Source: an uncultured Eggerthellaceae bacterium (GTDB lineage: Bacteria; Actinomycetota; Coriobacteriia; Coriobacteriales; Eggerthellaceae). Taken from it: DNA of 64,000 nucleotides. The notes under the pieces are model-generated. The model worked only from the letters and a program-made list of their open reading frames with translations. It was not told where the DNA came from and made no database searches. Shown piece by piece: positions 33,152 to 42,407 of the stretch. Each line of letters starts with the position of its first letter. The first letter of the stretch is position 1. Made by a program: the position numbers and the translations under genes. The stretch is taken from NCBI GenBank assembly GCA_910588945.1, contig CAJUSF010000066.1, positions 1 to 64,000 of the forward strand, read 5' to 3'.

Positions 33152-33210
33152 GTTAGCCATATCTAACTTAAACCAGAATCTAAGTTAGCCATAGTTAACT
33201 TTGCTGTCAA
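33152..33210 (-). promoter_or_regulatory. Promoter and repeated operator of the surface-protein gene
   Basis: On the minus strand TTGACA (33210-33205), 17 bases and TAACTT (33187-33182) form a likely promoter. GTTAGCCATA opens two near-identical 18-bp repeats at 33152-33169 and 33184-33201, 32 bases apart; the second overlaps the spacer and -10. TAACTTA (33164-33170) and TAAGTTA (33181-33187) are inverted copies between them. A repressor or phase-type control is plausible. Confidence 0.6.
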
Positions 33211-33564
33211 GGGTGATGTCAAAAAATCGGCAAGCACCAGGTGACATTAAGCCCGACCCTTTGGCACCCTTTGCCGATCTGGAGTTAACCTTTGAAGGCA
33301 GTGAGAAATTTGGATGCAGGTGGACGCATAACGGGCTGCAGCTAGATTTCTCGTCGGCTAAAGCCTCCTCGAAATGACAGGACAAACAACCCATCACTCA
33401 GACAGCCCTCGGTTTTGCGTCTGCGGAACTCGCTTTGGTAGCGTCGCGCACTATGCACGTTCTATTCATAAAAAGTCCAATCCGTGTGAAGCCTGATACT
33501 TCAATCAAATATCTACCCAAGATCATTTACTTTTTAGATCACAAAATACGCTACAGTGCCCCAC
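33211..33564. other. Intergenic region with a degenerate element copy
   Basis: No gene is seen. A degraded partial copy of the 88-91 bp element is recognisable at about 33396-33440 (TGCGGAACTCGCTTTGGTAG) in the same orientation as copy A. The rest shows no clear feature. Confidence 0.5.
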
Positions 33565-34851
33565 CTATGCGCTTAGTGTCCCAAGAGGAATAACGTAGAT
33601 CCCGTCTTCTGGTCTTTGCCTGGCATATGGTGCATTTGCAACGATAACCGCCATGAATTCTGGTTCGCGATTCTTTGCTGCAGGATTCAGAGAGATCTTC
33701 TTCTTCAATCGGTTGAGGTTTTTTGCCGCTTCATCCACCTTGGATTCGCTCAGCTTTATCTCGAATGCAGCCCAACGGCCATCTATGAGCTCGATTATCG
33801 CATCAACCTCAAGACCATCACTATCTGAATAGTACCTAAGTGGTGTCGATGATACATTGGGAAGCAGCCTTGCGTAGACCGAAAGATCATGAATGCACAA
33901 GGATTCAAACATTATTCCTAAGAGCTGGCCGTCTGATAATAGCCGCTCTGGATTTACATTGAGCAATGTTGTAGCCATAGAAGGGTCGTCAAGATAACGT
34001 TTTGGCTTCGTTCGAACCCTTGATTTCGAGCGCACAGGAGCATCCCATCCCGGAAGCTCGAAGATGAAATAATTCATAGTGAAATCGGACAGGTATGATC
34101 TTATGGTTTCCTCTGATAAGGTTGCGCCGTCAATTTCCGACGCATCTTGAGCGATAGTCTTCAGGTTTGCACTGGTGCCTACATTTCTTGCGAGGGACAT
34201 GGCTATTTTTCGTGACACTTGGGGATCCTTCCCCATTTCGCGCATGCTTATATCGAAGAGCGACTCGAGGTACTGGGATATCATCGAATGAGCTTGATTC
34301 TCGTCTGCGTTTAGAAGTGCAGGCCAGCCTCCGTTACAGATGATCGTTGCGTAATCGGACAATGTCAGTGTATTGATTCTTGACGTAAATTCTCCATTAA
34401 AAAGCTTCTCGAGATGCACCTTTCCCGTTGACAAGCCTCGTTCATAAAGTGTCATCGTTTGCATTCTTAGCCGGGCAATTCTTCCGGCGCCGCTATGTCT
34501 TGTCTCACTAGATGGAGGTGTGGAGGAGCCTGTCAGGATAAATTGACCAGGTTTACTGGCAGAGTCATCGATCTCGTGGCGAACTTTGTTCCATATCCCT
34601 GTTGCATCCTGCCACTCATCTATCGCGTGAGGCTGCTCTCCAAGCAGCGCCAAATTCGGGTCATCGTTGTATAGATCAACCTGTTCATCCACACGAACAA
34701 TGCTGTTTGAAAATGCCTCAGCTGTCCAAGATTTACCTGACCATCGAGTGCCGCATATCTCGATTGCTCCAAATGCATTCAACTGGTTTTCGATAACCTT
34801 ATCAAGAAGGCGCGGTTTATAGCCCTCAGGCTTGTTTTTGGTGTATTTCAT
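33565..34851 (-). CDS. AAA_14/DUF4143 ATPase
   Basis: The 428-residue protein starts at ATG 34851 with AAGGAG upstream. It has a P-loop (GTRWSGKSW), an AIDEWQDA Walker B-like box, ILTGSS after it, and a C-terminal DUF4143 region ending in LEVDAIIELIDGRWAAFEIK, a PD-(D/E)xK-like motif. These ATPases are widespread in anaerobes and archaea, often sporadic and horizontally moved; no function is proven. It stands alone. Three copies of a 23-bp repeat lie 38 bases upstream of the start and could be an operator array. A nuclease-related role, for example in defence or element maintenance, is possible but unproven. Confidence 0.9.
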   Translation of the reverse strand: MKYTKNKPEGYKPRLLDKVIENQLNAFGAIEICGTRWSGKSWTAEAFSNSIVRVDEQVDLYNDDPNLALLGEQPHAIDEWQDATGIWNKVRHEIDDSASKPGQFILTGSSTPPSSETRHSGAGRIARLRMQTMTLYERGLSTGKVHLEKLFNGEFTSRINTLTLSDYATIICNGGWPALLNADENQAHSMISQYLESLFDISMREMGKDPQVSRKIAMSLARNVGTSANLKTIAQDASEIDGATLSEETIRSYLSDFTMNYFIFELPGWDAPVRSKSRVRTKPKRYLDDPSMATTLLNVNPERLLSDGQLLGIMFESLCIHDLSVYARLLPNVSSTPLRYYSDSDGLEVDAIIELIDGRWAAFEIKLSESKVDEAAKNLNRLKKKISLNPAAKNREPEFMAVIVANAPYARQRPEDGIYVIPLGTLSA

Positions 34852-34888
34852 CGATTCTCCTTGGAGATGATTTAAATCAATTATATTC

Positions 34889-34951
34889 CATTTGGTGTTT
34901 TCGAGGCATTTCATTTGGTATTTTCGAGGCATTTCATTTGGTATTTTCGAG
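34889..34951. repeat. Tandem 23-bp repeat upstream of the ATPase
   Basis: Units begin at 34889, 34912 and 34935 with CATTTGGTATTTTCGAG (the first has GTGTTTT). The period is exactly 23 bases, and the last unit is partial. The array lies just before the ribosome site of the DUF4143 ATPase, where a promoter or operator would be. Confidence 0.85.
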
Positions 34952-35086
34952 TGACCCCAAATGCGATACACCAGCAGAATGACAAAGCGAATGTCATCTT
35001 AGAGTATTATCACCAAAGACGGCGAGACAACTTGGGGTATTGGCTACGCTTGAAATGACACGAGGTGCAACAAAACTCAACCTATA

Positions 35087-35174
35087 GAAATGATTGCCGA
35101 GGTGCTTACAAAGCGAGTTCCGCAGGCGTAAGCCGAGGACCGTTTGAGCGACTAAGTATCTCGGTGATCATTTC
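35087..35174 (+). repeat. 88-bp dispersed element, copy B
   Basis: It begins GAAATGATTGCC and ends GGTGATCATTTC, with the shared interior CTTACAAAGCGAGTTCCGCA and CGTTTGAGCGACTAAGTAT. A hairpin repeat (35191-35222) and a truncated third copy (35253-35285) follow directly. Confidence 0.85.
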
Positions 35175-35190
35175 CATCCAGGCTCACAAA

Positions 35191-35222
35191 ACGTGCGCAT
35201 CAAGGTCGGATGCGCATCTACG
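35191..35222 (+). repeat. Dispersed hairpin repeat
   Basis: ACGTGCGCAT and ATGCGCATCTACG are the two arms of a TGCGCAT-family hairpin. It sits between copy B and the truncated copy C of the 88-bp element, as in the block at 62.77-62.96 kb. Confidence 0.7.
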
Positions 35223-35252
35223 AGGACCTTTGCACATCCTTTTGTCATCGGA

Positions 35253-35285
35253 GAAATGATTGCTGAGGTGCTTACAAAGCGAGTC
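35253..35285 (+). repeat. Truncated 88-bp element, copy C
   Basis: GAAATGATTGCTGAGGTGCT followed by TACAAAGCGAGT matches the first 33 bases of the element, then the similarity stops 25 bases short of the YhgE/Pip gene end. Confidence 0.75.
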
Positions 35286-35310
35286 TTGTCTGCTGCACGC
35301 GCTAAAGCGG

Positions 35311-37494
35311 CTATGCGACCACTTCCGTGGACTCCACCTCGCCCACATACCAGTTCATGAACTTCTCAAACGTCTTGCGAAGCACAAGACCAATAAGCGC
35401 CGCCGGAATGATGAACAGCGCAAGCTCTCCCATCTGAATCCAATAATCCCCGTTGAATACCCCAAACATCGCTGAGCGCATCGCATTGACAACATGAGTT
35501 GCCGGAAGCCACGGACTTAGCGCCTGCACGAACCCGGGCAAAATCTGGAGCGGATACGAACCTCCACAACCTGTCACCTGCATAATGAGCAAAATAACCG
35601 CAAGCGCTTTACCGAGGTTGGCAAACGCTGTCACCATCGCATCGATCAGGAAGGTAAACACAAGACCGCCGAACCAAAACACCAACATAAGCAAAATTGG
35701 CTCGACCACTTGGACCTGCAAAAAGAAGATATTTCCCAACCCCATAAGCGTGGTCTGCGAAAGCGAAATCATCCCCATCGTGCAGAAACGCCCGAAAAAC
35801 ATCTCGCGCGGCTTTGGGTTCGTCATCACTTTCTGCGCAGTCCTTGACACCTTCGGTTTCACGACGACGAGAATCAAAAGCGACCCGATAAACATTCCCA
35901 AAGCCGAATAGAACGGTGCCATCGCAGAGCCAAAATTGACAGACGCGAAAACCGCATGGCGTTCGATTCCGATAGGCGCTGAAAGCGCAGATGCCAACAC
36001 GCTAGCATCTGCCGAGAGCAGATCTTTGAGCTTGTCAATATCCCCTGTGGCAAGCGCCTCGTTTATCGCGGATGCTATATCGCGCACCTTAGCAGAAGCA
36101 TCGTGAAGAGTTTCAATCGCCGAATTGATCTTACCGGATGCATCGTCAAGCGCGGAATCGATGGATGATGCCGAACCAAGAAGCGAGGAGGATGCCCCGT
36201 CAAGTCCGTCAAGACTCTTGGAGAGGTTGCCGGCGAATGCGGAGGCGTTATCAGCCAGCTCCTGCAAACCCGGACGTATGGTGTTATTAAACTCGTTGCG
36301 CACGCTGTCGATATTGGCCTTCGCCTCAGCGGCAAGCGCCTTTACCTCCACGTGGGACTGATTGGCATCCGCAACACCGCTCTCGAGCGCGTCGGCCGCA
36401 TTCCGCACGCTTCGCTGCATTCCGTCCACCGCATTTGCCGCCGCCCGCATCCTTTGAGCCGCCGCATTGAGTTCCGCGGAATACTGCGGCATCGTGGTCG
36501 CCAGCGCCTCAAGCGATTGCGCCATGGCGTTGTAGTCGTTTTTCATCGCCTCCATTGAATCGGCCATCGCGCGCAGATCGGAAGCGGATGCTGTGGCGTT
36601 ACTGCTTGCTGTGGCAAAGGCATTGTCGATCGTCGAGGATATCTGCGCAAACGAATCGGAAGCCGAATTGAGGGCACCATCCATAAGATCAGCCGATGAT
36701 GACACCGCCTCGCCCAAGCTGCCGACCGCTGCAAGCCCCTCGCCGGCACTTCCGCGCGCGTCATTCACGGCAGACTCCGCAGACACTACAAGCCCCGCAC
36801 AGTCGGCCACAATCTTTTGCGAAGATGCCACGAGCTTGTCGTAGAGAGAAAGCACCTGCGCCACCCGATCGATACTGTCAGCCATCTCATTCACGTGATC
36901 GGCCACATCCGCGATCCTGCCATCAACATCCATCTCCTGGGCGTATTTGGCGATCGAATCCGCAATCCCAAGCGAAATCTCAGAAAGCGTCTTGGCGAAC
37001 ACAGAATTGACCTCGTATGAAATGGTGTCGGCTCCGGTATCGGTTACCTTTGGAGAGATCGCGTTCGACTTCTCGTTGGAGTAATAGATTATCTCGGCGT
37101 GCTCCATGTCATCGGAATAAAACGTGAGCATATCGTGGCTGAACTGCTTAGGGATGACGATTGCGGCGTAATATTGTCCGCTACGAGCACCGTCGATGGC
37201 GGCCTGCTCATCACAAAACTCCCAGTCGATTTGATCATTTGCCCGGAGCGCAGAGACCACCTTGTCGCCCACGTTGATCTCTATTGGCATAAGGTCGCTC
37301 TTGAAACCCTCATCCGTATTAGCCACCGCCACGCGAATGTTTCCAGTGTTATCGAAAACATTCCAGCACGCGATGATGTTGTACCAAGCGAAGATCGACG
37401 GCATAACGATCAGGCCGATCGCTATTATGCAACTGACCACATTAGAGAACAGGTGCCTGACATCGCTTCGGAAGAGTCGCCAGATGTTATTCAT
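35311..37494 (-). CDS. YhgE/Pip-family membrane protein, second of a pair
   Basis: The 727-residue protein begins MNNIWRLFRSDVRHLFSNVV with one span, then the family block IVMPSIFAWYNIIACWNVFD and VAVANTDEG. Residues ~160-530 are a long Ala/Ser-rich helical (coiled-coil) region outside the membrane, followed by about five spans of ABC-2 type with GGSYPLQILPGFVQALSPWL near the end. Relatives include the lactococcal phage infection protein Pip and YueB-like phage receptors, and proteins near type VII-like export systems. Its start overlaps the end of the other family member by 8 bases, so they are translationally coupled and probably form one complex. Confidence 0.9.
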   Translation of the reverse strand: MNNIWRLFRSDVRHLFSNVVSCIIAIGLIVMPSIFAWYNIIACWNVFDNTGNIRVAVANTDEGFKSDLMPIEINVGDKVVSALRANDQIDWEFCDEQAAIDGARSGQYYAAIVIPKQFSHDMLTFYSDDMEHAEIIYYSNEKSNAISPKVTDTGADTISYEVNSVFAKTLSEISLGIADSIAKYAQEMDVDGRIADVADHVNEMADSIDRVAQVLSLYDKLVASSQKIVADCAGLVVSAESAVNDARGSAGEGLAAVGSLGEAVSSSADLMDGALNSASDSFAQISSTIDNAFATASSNATASASDLRAMADSMEAMKNDYNAMAQSLEALATTMPQYSAELNAAAQRMRAAANAVDGMQRSVRNAADALESGVADANQSHVEVKALAAEAKANIDSVRNEFNNTIRPGLQELADNASAFAGNLSKSLDGLDGASSSLLGSASSIDSALDDASGKINSAIETLHDASAKVRDIASAINEALATGDIDKLKDLLSADASVLASALSAPIGIERHAVFASVNFGSAMAPFYSALGMFIGSLLILVVVKPKVSRTAQKVMTNPKPREMFFGRFCTMGMISLSQTTLMGLGNIFFLQVQVVEPILLMLVFWFGGLVFTFLIDAMVTAFANLGKALAVILLIMQVTGCGGSYPLQILPGFVQALSPWLPATHVVNAMRSAMFGVFNGDYWIQMGELALFIIPAALIGLVLRKTFEKFMNWYVGEVESTEVVA

Positions 37495-40198
37495 CGTCCG
37501 AGCCCTCCTTCGCATCTAAGGCGGCACTCTCGCCCGACGCAGCGCACTCGCCGTCTTGCTTCCGATCGACGCGCTCATGATCCGCACGCAACTCCTCGCC
37601 TGCCCGCGCCCCTTTCATAAAACTCGGAACCACAGCATCTCCAACAGGCTCCATACGATTGCGCTCCAGATACATATGGCGCAGCTCATCATCGCTCATA
37701 TCCTCAAGACGCATCTGACGCACGATGCTCGCACGCAGGCTCTCGATGATAACAAGCGCCAAAAACACCAGAACAAGCCATAGAAGCCACGCGTTGAGCA
37801 GAATGATCTTCTCGTTCATGGTGAGAGAGAAAACGACGGTGAAAGCGATCGGAACCACGACTCCGATAACCGCGCACCACTTTATCAGCTTCGGATAGAT
37901 GCGGTTGAAACTCTCGTAGCGCGACTCGAGCGCGCGACGGTATTCGTCCCTGTCTGCAAGCGCGCGCACGACCTGCGAGAGCCTGTATCGCCGCGCCGGA
38001 ACCTCCACATTCTCGCCGTTGTAGATGCCGCTCTGTCGAATCTGGCGTGCAACCATCCTGTTGACGTTCGACAGAAACGGCCTAAGCAAAATCCCAAAAG
38101 TCATGAAGATCGCAAAGAATAACGCAAGTATCAAGATGTCGTTCAAATAGTGCATTCCGTAAAAGCCGCATATCGATTCACGCATGGCGCTGATACCGTA
38201 CGTGAACGGCAAAAACGGGTAGACCGCCTGGAAGAACGGCGCCGTCATCTCGATCGGATAAAGACCTGTAGCACCCGGAATCTGCGCAAACACGAGCACG
38301 ATGCAGATGCCTTTGCCAATATGCTGAAGCGTCACCGAAAGCGCATAGATGATGCTCAGATACGCTAGCGAAGAGATAATCGCCGCGAAGAACAGGGCGG
38401 GCAGGCTTTGTATCTCCACCCCGATGATCGGCAACCCCGCGCAACAGATCGATGCCTGCAAAATCACCATGATAGCGAACAGCAAAAAACGCCCAAGATA
38501 GCGCTGCGTAAGCGTGAGACACCGGATCCCTTTGCCGTCAACCTCTTGACGCATGATAACCATTAACATGAATGCGCCGATCCAGAACGTGAGGTTCATG
38601 AACAGTGGCGCCATCGCCGCTCCGTAGGCGTTCAACGTATAGAGCTGCTCAGTCACAAGTGTTGTGGGCGAGCCCATAAAATCGGCGATACGCTGGGCAT
38701 CCAAACCGTCTGCGGAATCATCGCCCAAAAGTTCGACGATTGCATCCGAGACACCGATCGAAACCACATCAGTACGAATTGTCTCAAGCTCGGCTTTGAG
38801 ACCGCCAAGAAGATCGATCGTTTGCGCGAGCGCCTCTTTTGTGATCGAGTTTGTCTCATCCATATCTGAGGTTAGATTGCGAGCCTGATCAATAAGCGCC
38901 TTTTGGGAGTTGATGGATGATCCGGCAGCTGATGATGCAGCCGACAGCGCGCCGAGCGAGTTCTGGATCGAAGGGATCACGGTTCCAAACAGCGTGTTTG
39001 AATAGCCCGCCGCATCGCTTGCCGCCTTCTGAACAGCATCATTCACGGCATTCATGTCATCGAGGGCAGATTGCGTGACCGATGCGGCGCGATCGTTGGC
39101 CTGCTTAAGAATCTCTAGGTTTGCGCTTGCGCGATCGTTGGCGTTTTCAAGTGTTTGGATCGCCTGCAAAAGCTCCGCCTTGCCATTCGTTCCATCGGGG
39201 ATCGAACCGGCAATCTGACGCAAGGATTCTATGGCAGCCTCATTGCCGCTTATGATCGCATTCGCATCACCTATCGCAGCTGAAATATCGCCTTGCGCTA
39301 CCCCTGCCGCCTGTGCAAGATCAGCAGCGGTCTCGGCCGCTTTTGCGGATGTCTGCGAAATGAGTTGAATACTTTGATTCACAGCCGGCATCGCCTGGCC
39401 CGAAAGCTTCGAAAGGTCAGATTGAAGCGACGAAGACAGCGAGGATATCGTGCTAAGCGAATCGGCCGCCTCATCAATGGCAGATTGCGCAGAGCCTAAA
39501 GAGTTCCTTGCGCCTGCAATCTTTTCGCCCATAGATTCCGCTGCACCCTGCAGATCCTGCATGGATGAGGTAACTTCATCGACATGATTTATCGCATCAC
39601 CAAGGCGCGCCGCGACCAGCGACTGACGCTCCTCGCTACGATCACGCGATTGATCCATTGCGGTATCTATCGCCTCAACCGCCTTTTCGCTCACCGTTTT
39701 CACGAAAGTGGAGTTGATCGTCTCATCAAGGGTTGTCGCACCCGAGTCGGTGATCTTAGGCGCAACGGGACCCGCCTTCTCGTTCACGTAATAATCGATA
39801 TCGGGCTTTTGGAAATCTCCCGTTGTTATAGTAAGAAGCTTCTCCGTAAAATCCTCAGGGATCACAAATACCGCATAGACATTGCCCGATTCCAGCTGAA
39901 ACATCGCGTCATCGTAGCTGGAAAAACCCCACTCGAGCTGGTCGTTTTCCTTCAGAGCATCCACTATAAGATCGCCAACGTCGATCTGTCCTGTAAGTTC
40001 GCTAGATGCACCCTTATCATCGTTTACCACCTCCACGCGCAAATCGCCCGTGTTTTGATATGGATTCCAAAAACCGATGACGTTGTACCAAGTGTAGACG
40101 GAAGGCAGGATCAAAAGAGCAACCACAACGACGATAGCCGGCGGCACTTTGAGCAGTCGCAAGATATCACGTTTCAGGATGTGAAGGACGTTCCTCAT
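37487..40198 (-). CDS. YhgE/Pip-family membrane protein, first of a pair
   Basis: At 903 residues this is the longer partner. It starts MRNVLHILKRDILRLLKVPP with one span and VYTWYNVIGFWNPYQNTGDL. A periplasm-side helical region rich in Ala, Ser, Asp and Gln (~170-500) follows, then about six spans with TGLYPIEMTAPFFQAVYPFL and YGISAMRESICGFYG. Unlike the second copy it continues for about 200 residues with two more spans and a charged tail (HERVDRKQDGECAASGES). Function is unknown; known relatives act as phage receptors or in export. The ribosome site before ATG 40198 is weak. The upstream region carries four hairpin repeats. Confidence 0.9.
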   Translation of the reverse strand: MRNVLHILKRDILRLLKVPPAIVVVVALLILPSVYTWYNVIGFWNPYQNTGDLRVEVVNDDKGASSELTGQIDVGDLIVDALKENDQLEWGFSSYDDAMFQLESGNVYAVFVIPEDFTEKLLTITTGDFQKPDIDYYVNEKAGPVAPKITDSGATTLDETINSTFVKTVSEKAVEAIDTAMDQSRDRSEERQSLVAARLGDAINHVDEVTSSMQDLQGAAESMGEKIAGARNSLGSAQSAIDEAADSLSTISSLSSSLQSDLSKLSGQAMPAVNQSIQLISQTSAKAAETAADLAQAAGVAQGDISAAIGDANAIISGNEAAIESLRQIAGSIPDGTNGKAELLQAIQTLENANDRASANLEILKQANDRAASVTQSALDDMNAVNDAVQKAASDAAGYSNTLFGTVIPSIQNSLGALSAASSAAGSSINSQKALIDQARNLTSDMDETNSITKEALAQTIDLLGGLKAELETIRTDVVSIGVSDAIVELLGDDSADGLDAQRIADFMGSPTTLVTEQLYTLNAYGAAMAPLFMNLTFWIGAFMLMVIMRQEVDGKGIRCLTLTQRYLGRFLLFAIMVILQASICCAGLPIIGVEIQSLPALFFAAIISSLAYLSIIYALSVTLQHIGKGICIVLVFAQIPGATGLYPIEMTAPFFQAVYPFLPFTYGISAMRESICGFYGMHYLNDILILALFFAIFMTFGILLRPFLSNVNRMVARQIRQSGIYNGENVEVPARRYRLSQVVRALADRDEYRRALESRYESFNRIYPKLIKWCAVIGVVVPIAFTVVFSLTMNEKIILLNAWLLWLVLVFLALVIIESLRASIVRQMRLEDMSDDELRHMYLERNRMEPVGDAVVPSFMKGARAGEELRADHERVDRKQDGECAASGESAALDAKEGSDDE

Positions 40199-40380
40199 TT
40201 CACCATAGCGCCGAAGCGTTCATCCCTCCTTAGCATCTTTTCGCTCTGCTCGCTCCTCTGGTTTTCGCTATGTGAAATGATAGCCTTTTTGCATCCGGAT
40301 TTTTCACTTTTTTACTGACGCGTAATTTAGCGTGAAACCCTGCAGACAGATCAACCAAACGAGGCAATGCTGCAGGTCAA

Positions 40381-40630
40381 CCGTAGGTGCGCATGCGCCC
40401 TTCATGCGCACGCGTCACATTCCCAACCATGCAATTGCGCGCATCAAAATCGGATGCGCGCCTACGTTGTTCTCAATTCTTGGTACCAATAATGGCAATC
40501 TCACAAGTCACCCGTAGGTGCGCATGCGTTTTTCATGCGCACGTTTTGTATCGCGGGTCCGGGTTTCATGCGTACATGCCACATTGCCAACCCGGAAATT
40601 GCGCGCATCAAAATCGGATGCGCGCCTACT
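40381..40630. repeat. Cluster of four dispersed hairpin repeats
   Basis: Copies lie at 40381-40412 and 40512-40544 (CGTAGGTGCGCATGCG with CATGCGCACG) and at 40437-40466 and 40600-40630 (GCGCGCATCAAAATCGGATG in inverted orientation). The two types alternate, so a pair of about 85 bp appears twice. They fill the gap between the YhgE/Pip operon and the WYL regulator, which are divergent; the remaining sequence shows no gene. Confidence 0.8.
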
Positions 40631-40758
40631 TTGCGTTTCGGTTGGAATAGGCAATGTAACATTATTGCCGAAGTCGCATTTATGGGACACCCGTTAACCT
40701 CCATAGGCGCGCGATGCGCTACAATGCCATCTATAAGGTAAACGAAGCGGAGGTCGTC

Positions 40759-41739
40759 ATGCCCAACAACAGCAAATCGAAGCTGAAACTTCTCTACATC
40801 AAGCGCATCCTTGAAGAAGAGACAGATTCCGAGCACGGCCTTACGATGAACGAGCTAATATCTCGCCTGAATGATCATGACATCCCGGCTGAGCGCAAAG
40901 GCGTCTATCGCGACATCAAAACCCTTCGCAACTTCGGCGTCGACATTCAAACCTACCAGCGCAACCCCGTTGAATACGCCATAGCAAGTCGTGATTTCTC
41001 GCTATCGGAGCTGATGCTTTTGGTAGATGCTGTCGAGTCGTGCAAATTCCTTACGAAACGTCAGGCTGGGTCGCTTATAGCGAATCTCAAACTGCTCGCT
41101 AGCGACCACGAACGTGCTCTGCTCGAGCGCCACATCCATGTCTGTGGGCGCATCAGATCGAAAAGCGACAGCGTCTTCGGCTGCATCGACGACATCCACG
41201 AAGCAATGCGCAGGCGTAACAAGGTTGAATTCCAGTATTACAAATACGGAATCGACGGCAAGAGATACGCGACACATGGCGGCAAGGCACACGTGGTAAC
41301 TCCGGTCGGAATCACTTTTTCAGACGGGTATTACTACCTTACAGCTTGGAACGACGAGCACGACTCGATGAGCGAGTTCCGCATCGACCGCATGGAAAAG
41401 CTGATCGTATCCGACGAAAAAGCGACCAAGAACGAACAGATTTCTGAGCACACCTATACTGCAGATGAATACGAGAGCTTCAACCGATTTGGCGGCGATG
41501 AGACTGCCGCAACGCTTCTTGTGGATGGCGACAAGGTGGAGATCATCATGGACCGTTTTGGGGATAGAGCCGACATCTTCCCTCAAGACGATGACACCGC
41601 GAAAGCTGTCGTGAAGATCCGCAAGTCCGAGCCATTCTTCGGATGGGTGGCCGGCCTTGGTGGCACCGTGCGCATCGCCGAGCCGAAAAGTCTCAAGGAG
41701 GAATATCGCGCTTACCTCCAAAAGCTTTTGGACGAGTAG
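40759..41739 (+). CDS. WYL-domain transcriptional regulator
   Basis: The 326-residue protein starts at ATG 40759 with GGAGG upstream. The N-terminus is a winged helix (KLKLLYIKRILEEETDSEHG, MNELISRLNDHDI, GVYRDIKTLRNFGVDI). The WYL domain spans ~135-230 with VEFQYYKYGIDGK, VTPVGITFSDGYYYLTAWND and FRIDRMEKL, and a WCX-like C-terminal domain follows. WYL domains bind nucleic acids or small ligands and often control stress or defence genes. It is divergent from the YhgE/Pip pair and may regulate it; no specific operator is visible apart from the hairpin repeats. Confidence 0.9.
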   Translation: MPNNSKSKLKLLYIKRILEEETDSEHGLTMNELISRLNDHDIPAERKGVYRDIKTLRNFGVDIQTYQRNPVEYAIASRDFSLSELMLLVDAVESCKFLTKRQAGSLIANLKLLASDHERALLERHIHVCGRIRSKSDSVFGCIDDIHEAMRRRNKVEFQYYKYGIDGKRYATHGGKAHVVTPVGITFSDGYYYLTAWNDEHDSMSEFRIDRMEKLIVSDEKATKNEQISEHTYTADEYESFNRFGGDETAATLLVDGDKVEIIMDRFGDRADIFPQDDDTAKAVVKIRKSEPFFGWVAGLGGTVRIAEPKSLKEEYRAYLQKLLDE

Positions 41740-41755
41740 CGTACAGACCGAATCT

Positions 41756-42154
41756 TCAAGGGATGTGCCATCGGTCTGCAACCTGTGTTGCGAAACCGCC
41801 TATGATGCTGACCAGTTCCGCCTCCTTGAAGCTTTCGCCAACATATGCGCTCAAATGGTTCGTTGGAAGCCAACAGAAACATTCGTTACCGCGATATGGC
41901 GTACCGCCTACATCACATATGACCGTCGTATCAACCGCGCCTTCGTATAGCTGCGCCGGGCCTTCGATCAGAAGATCATCCGTCTCAAAGCGAATGAGCA
42001 CGGGTGAGTCTTTTACCCACCGCTTCTCGTAACAATCCCAAACGCAAAAGATATCCGCAATGCATTCATCTGCGAAATTCTTCGCCACGTCCCCCACAAC
42101 CTTGGAAGGCCCGCGATCCACGATCGGAATATGATTCTCTGTCTTCTCATTCAT
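41756..42154 (-). CDS. Hypothetical protein, 132 residues
   Basis: I do not recognise this family. The protein is small, soluble and acidic, with a likely beta-rich centre (SPVLIRFETDDLLIEGPAQL, TTVICDVGG) and Trp/Cys-containing CFCWLPTNHL. Start ATG 42154 follows AGGTGAAG at a good distance. It converges with the WYL regulator (16-base gap) and is divergent from the aldo/keto reductase gene. No function can be inferred from neighbours. Confidence 0.6.
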   Translation of the reverse strand: MNEKTENHIPIVDRGPSKVVGDVAKNFADECIADIFCVWDCYEKRWVKDSPVLIRFETDDLLIEGPAQLYEGAVDTTVICDVGGTPYRGNECFCWLPTNHLSAYVGESFKEAELVSIIGGFATQVADRWHIP

Positions 42155-42316
42155 CTTCACCTAGCAATCTCTCTCGGTTCTTATGTTTTTGACAGAATAC
42201 AGCGGTGCGGCAGATTTGCAGCCCCTGATATGGGACACTCAGCAAGGTTTTTGAAATGTTACGAGCTGCCGCAGGAGCCAAATTCTCTGGCCCGGGATCC
42301 AGCACGCACAAAGTTA

Positions 42317-42345
42317 GCGACACTTTGTCGTATAAAGGATATAAT
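42317..42345 (+). promoter_or_regulatory. Likely promoter of the aldo/keto reductase
   Basis: TATAAT (42340-42345) is a consensus -10 box; GCGACA (42317-42322) lies 17 bases upstream as a -35. The gene starts 62 bases downstream with GAGGAGG as its ribosome site. Confidence 0.5.
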
Positions 42346-42407
42346 GCATGGACCGGCTACATAACAGATTTCACGCACCTAAGCGGCCGAATCATCGAGG
42401 AGGACTC

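Noticed and set aside
34889..34951. CRISPR array
   Set aside because: Units are contiguous 23-mers with no spacers, and no cas genes are present.
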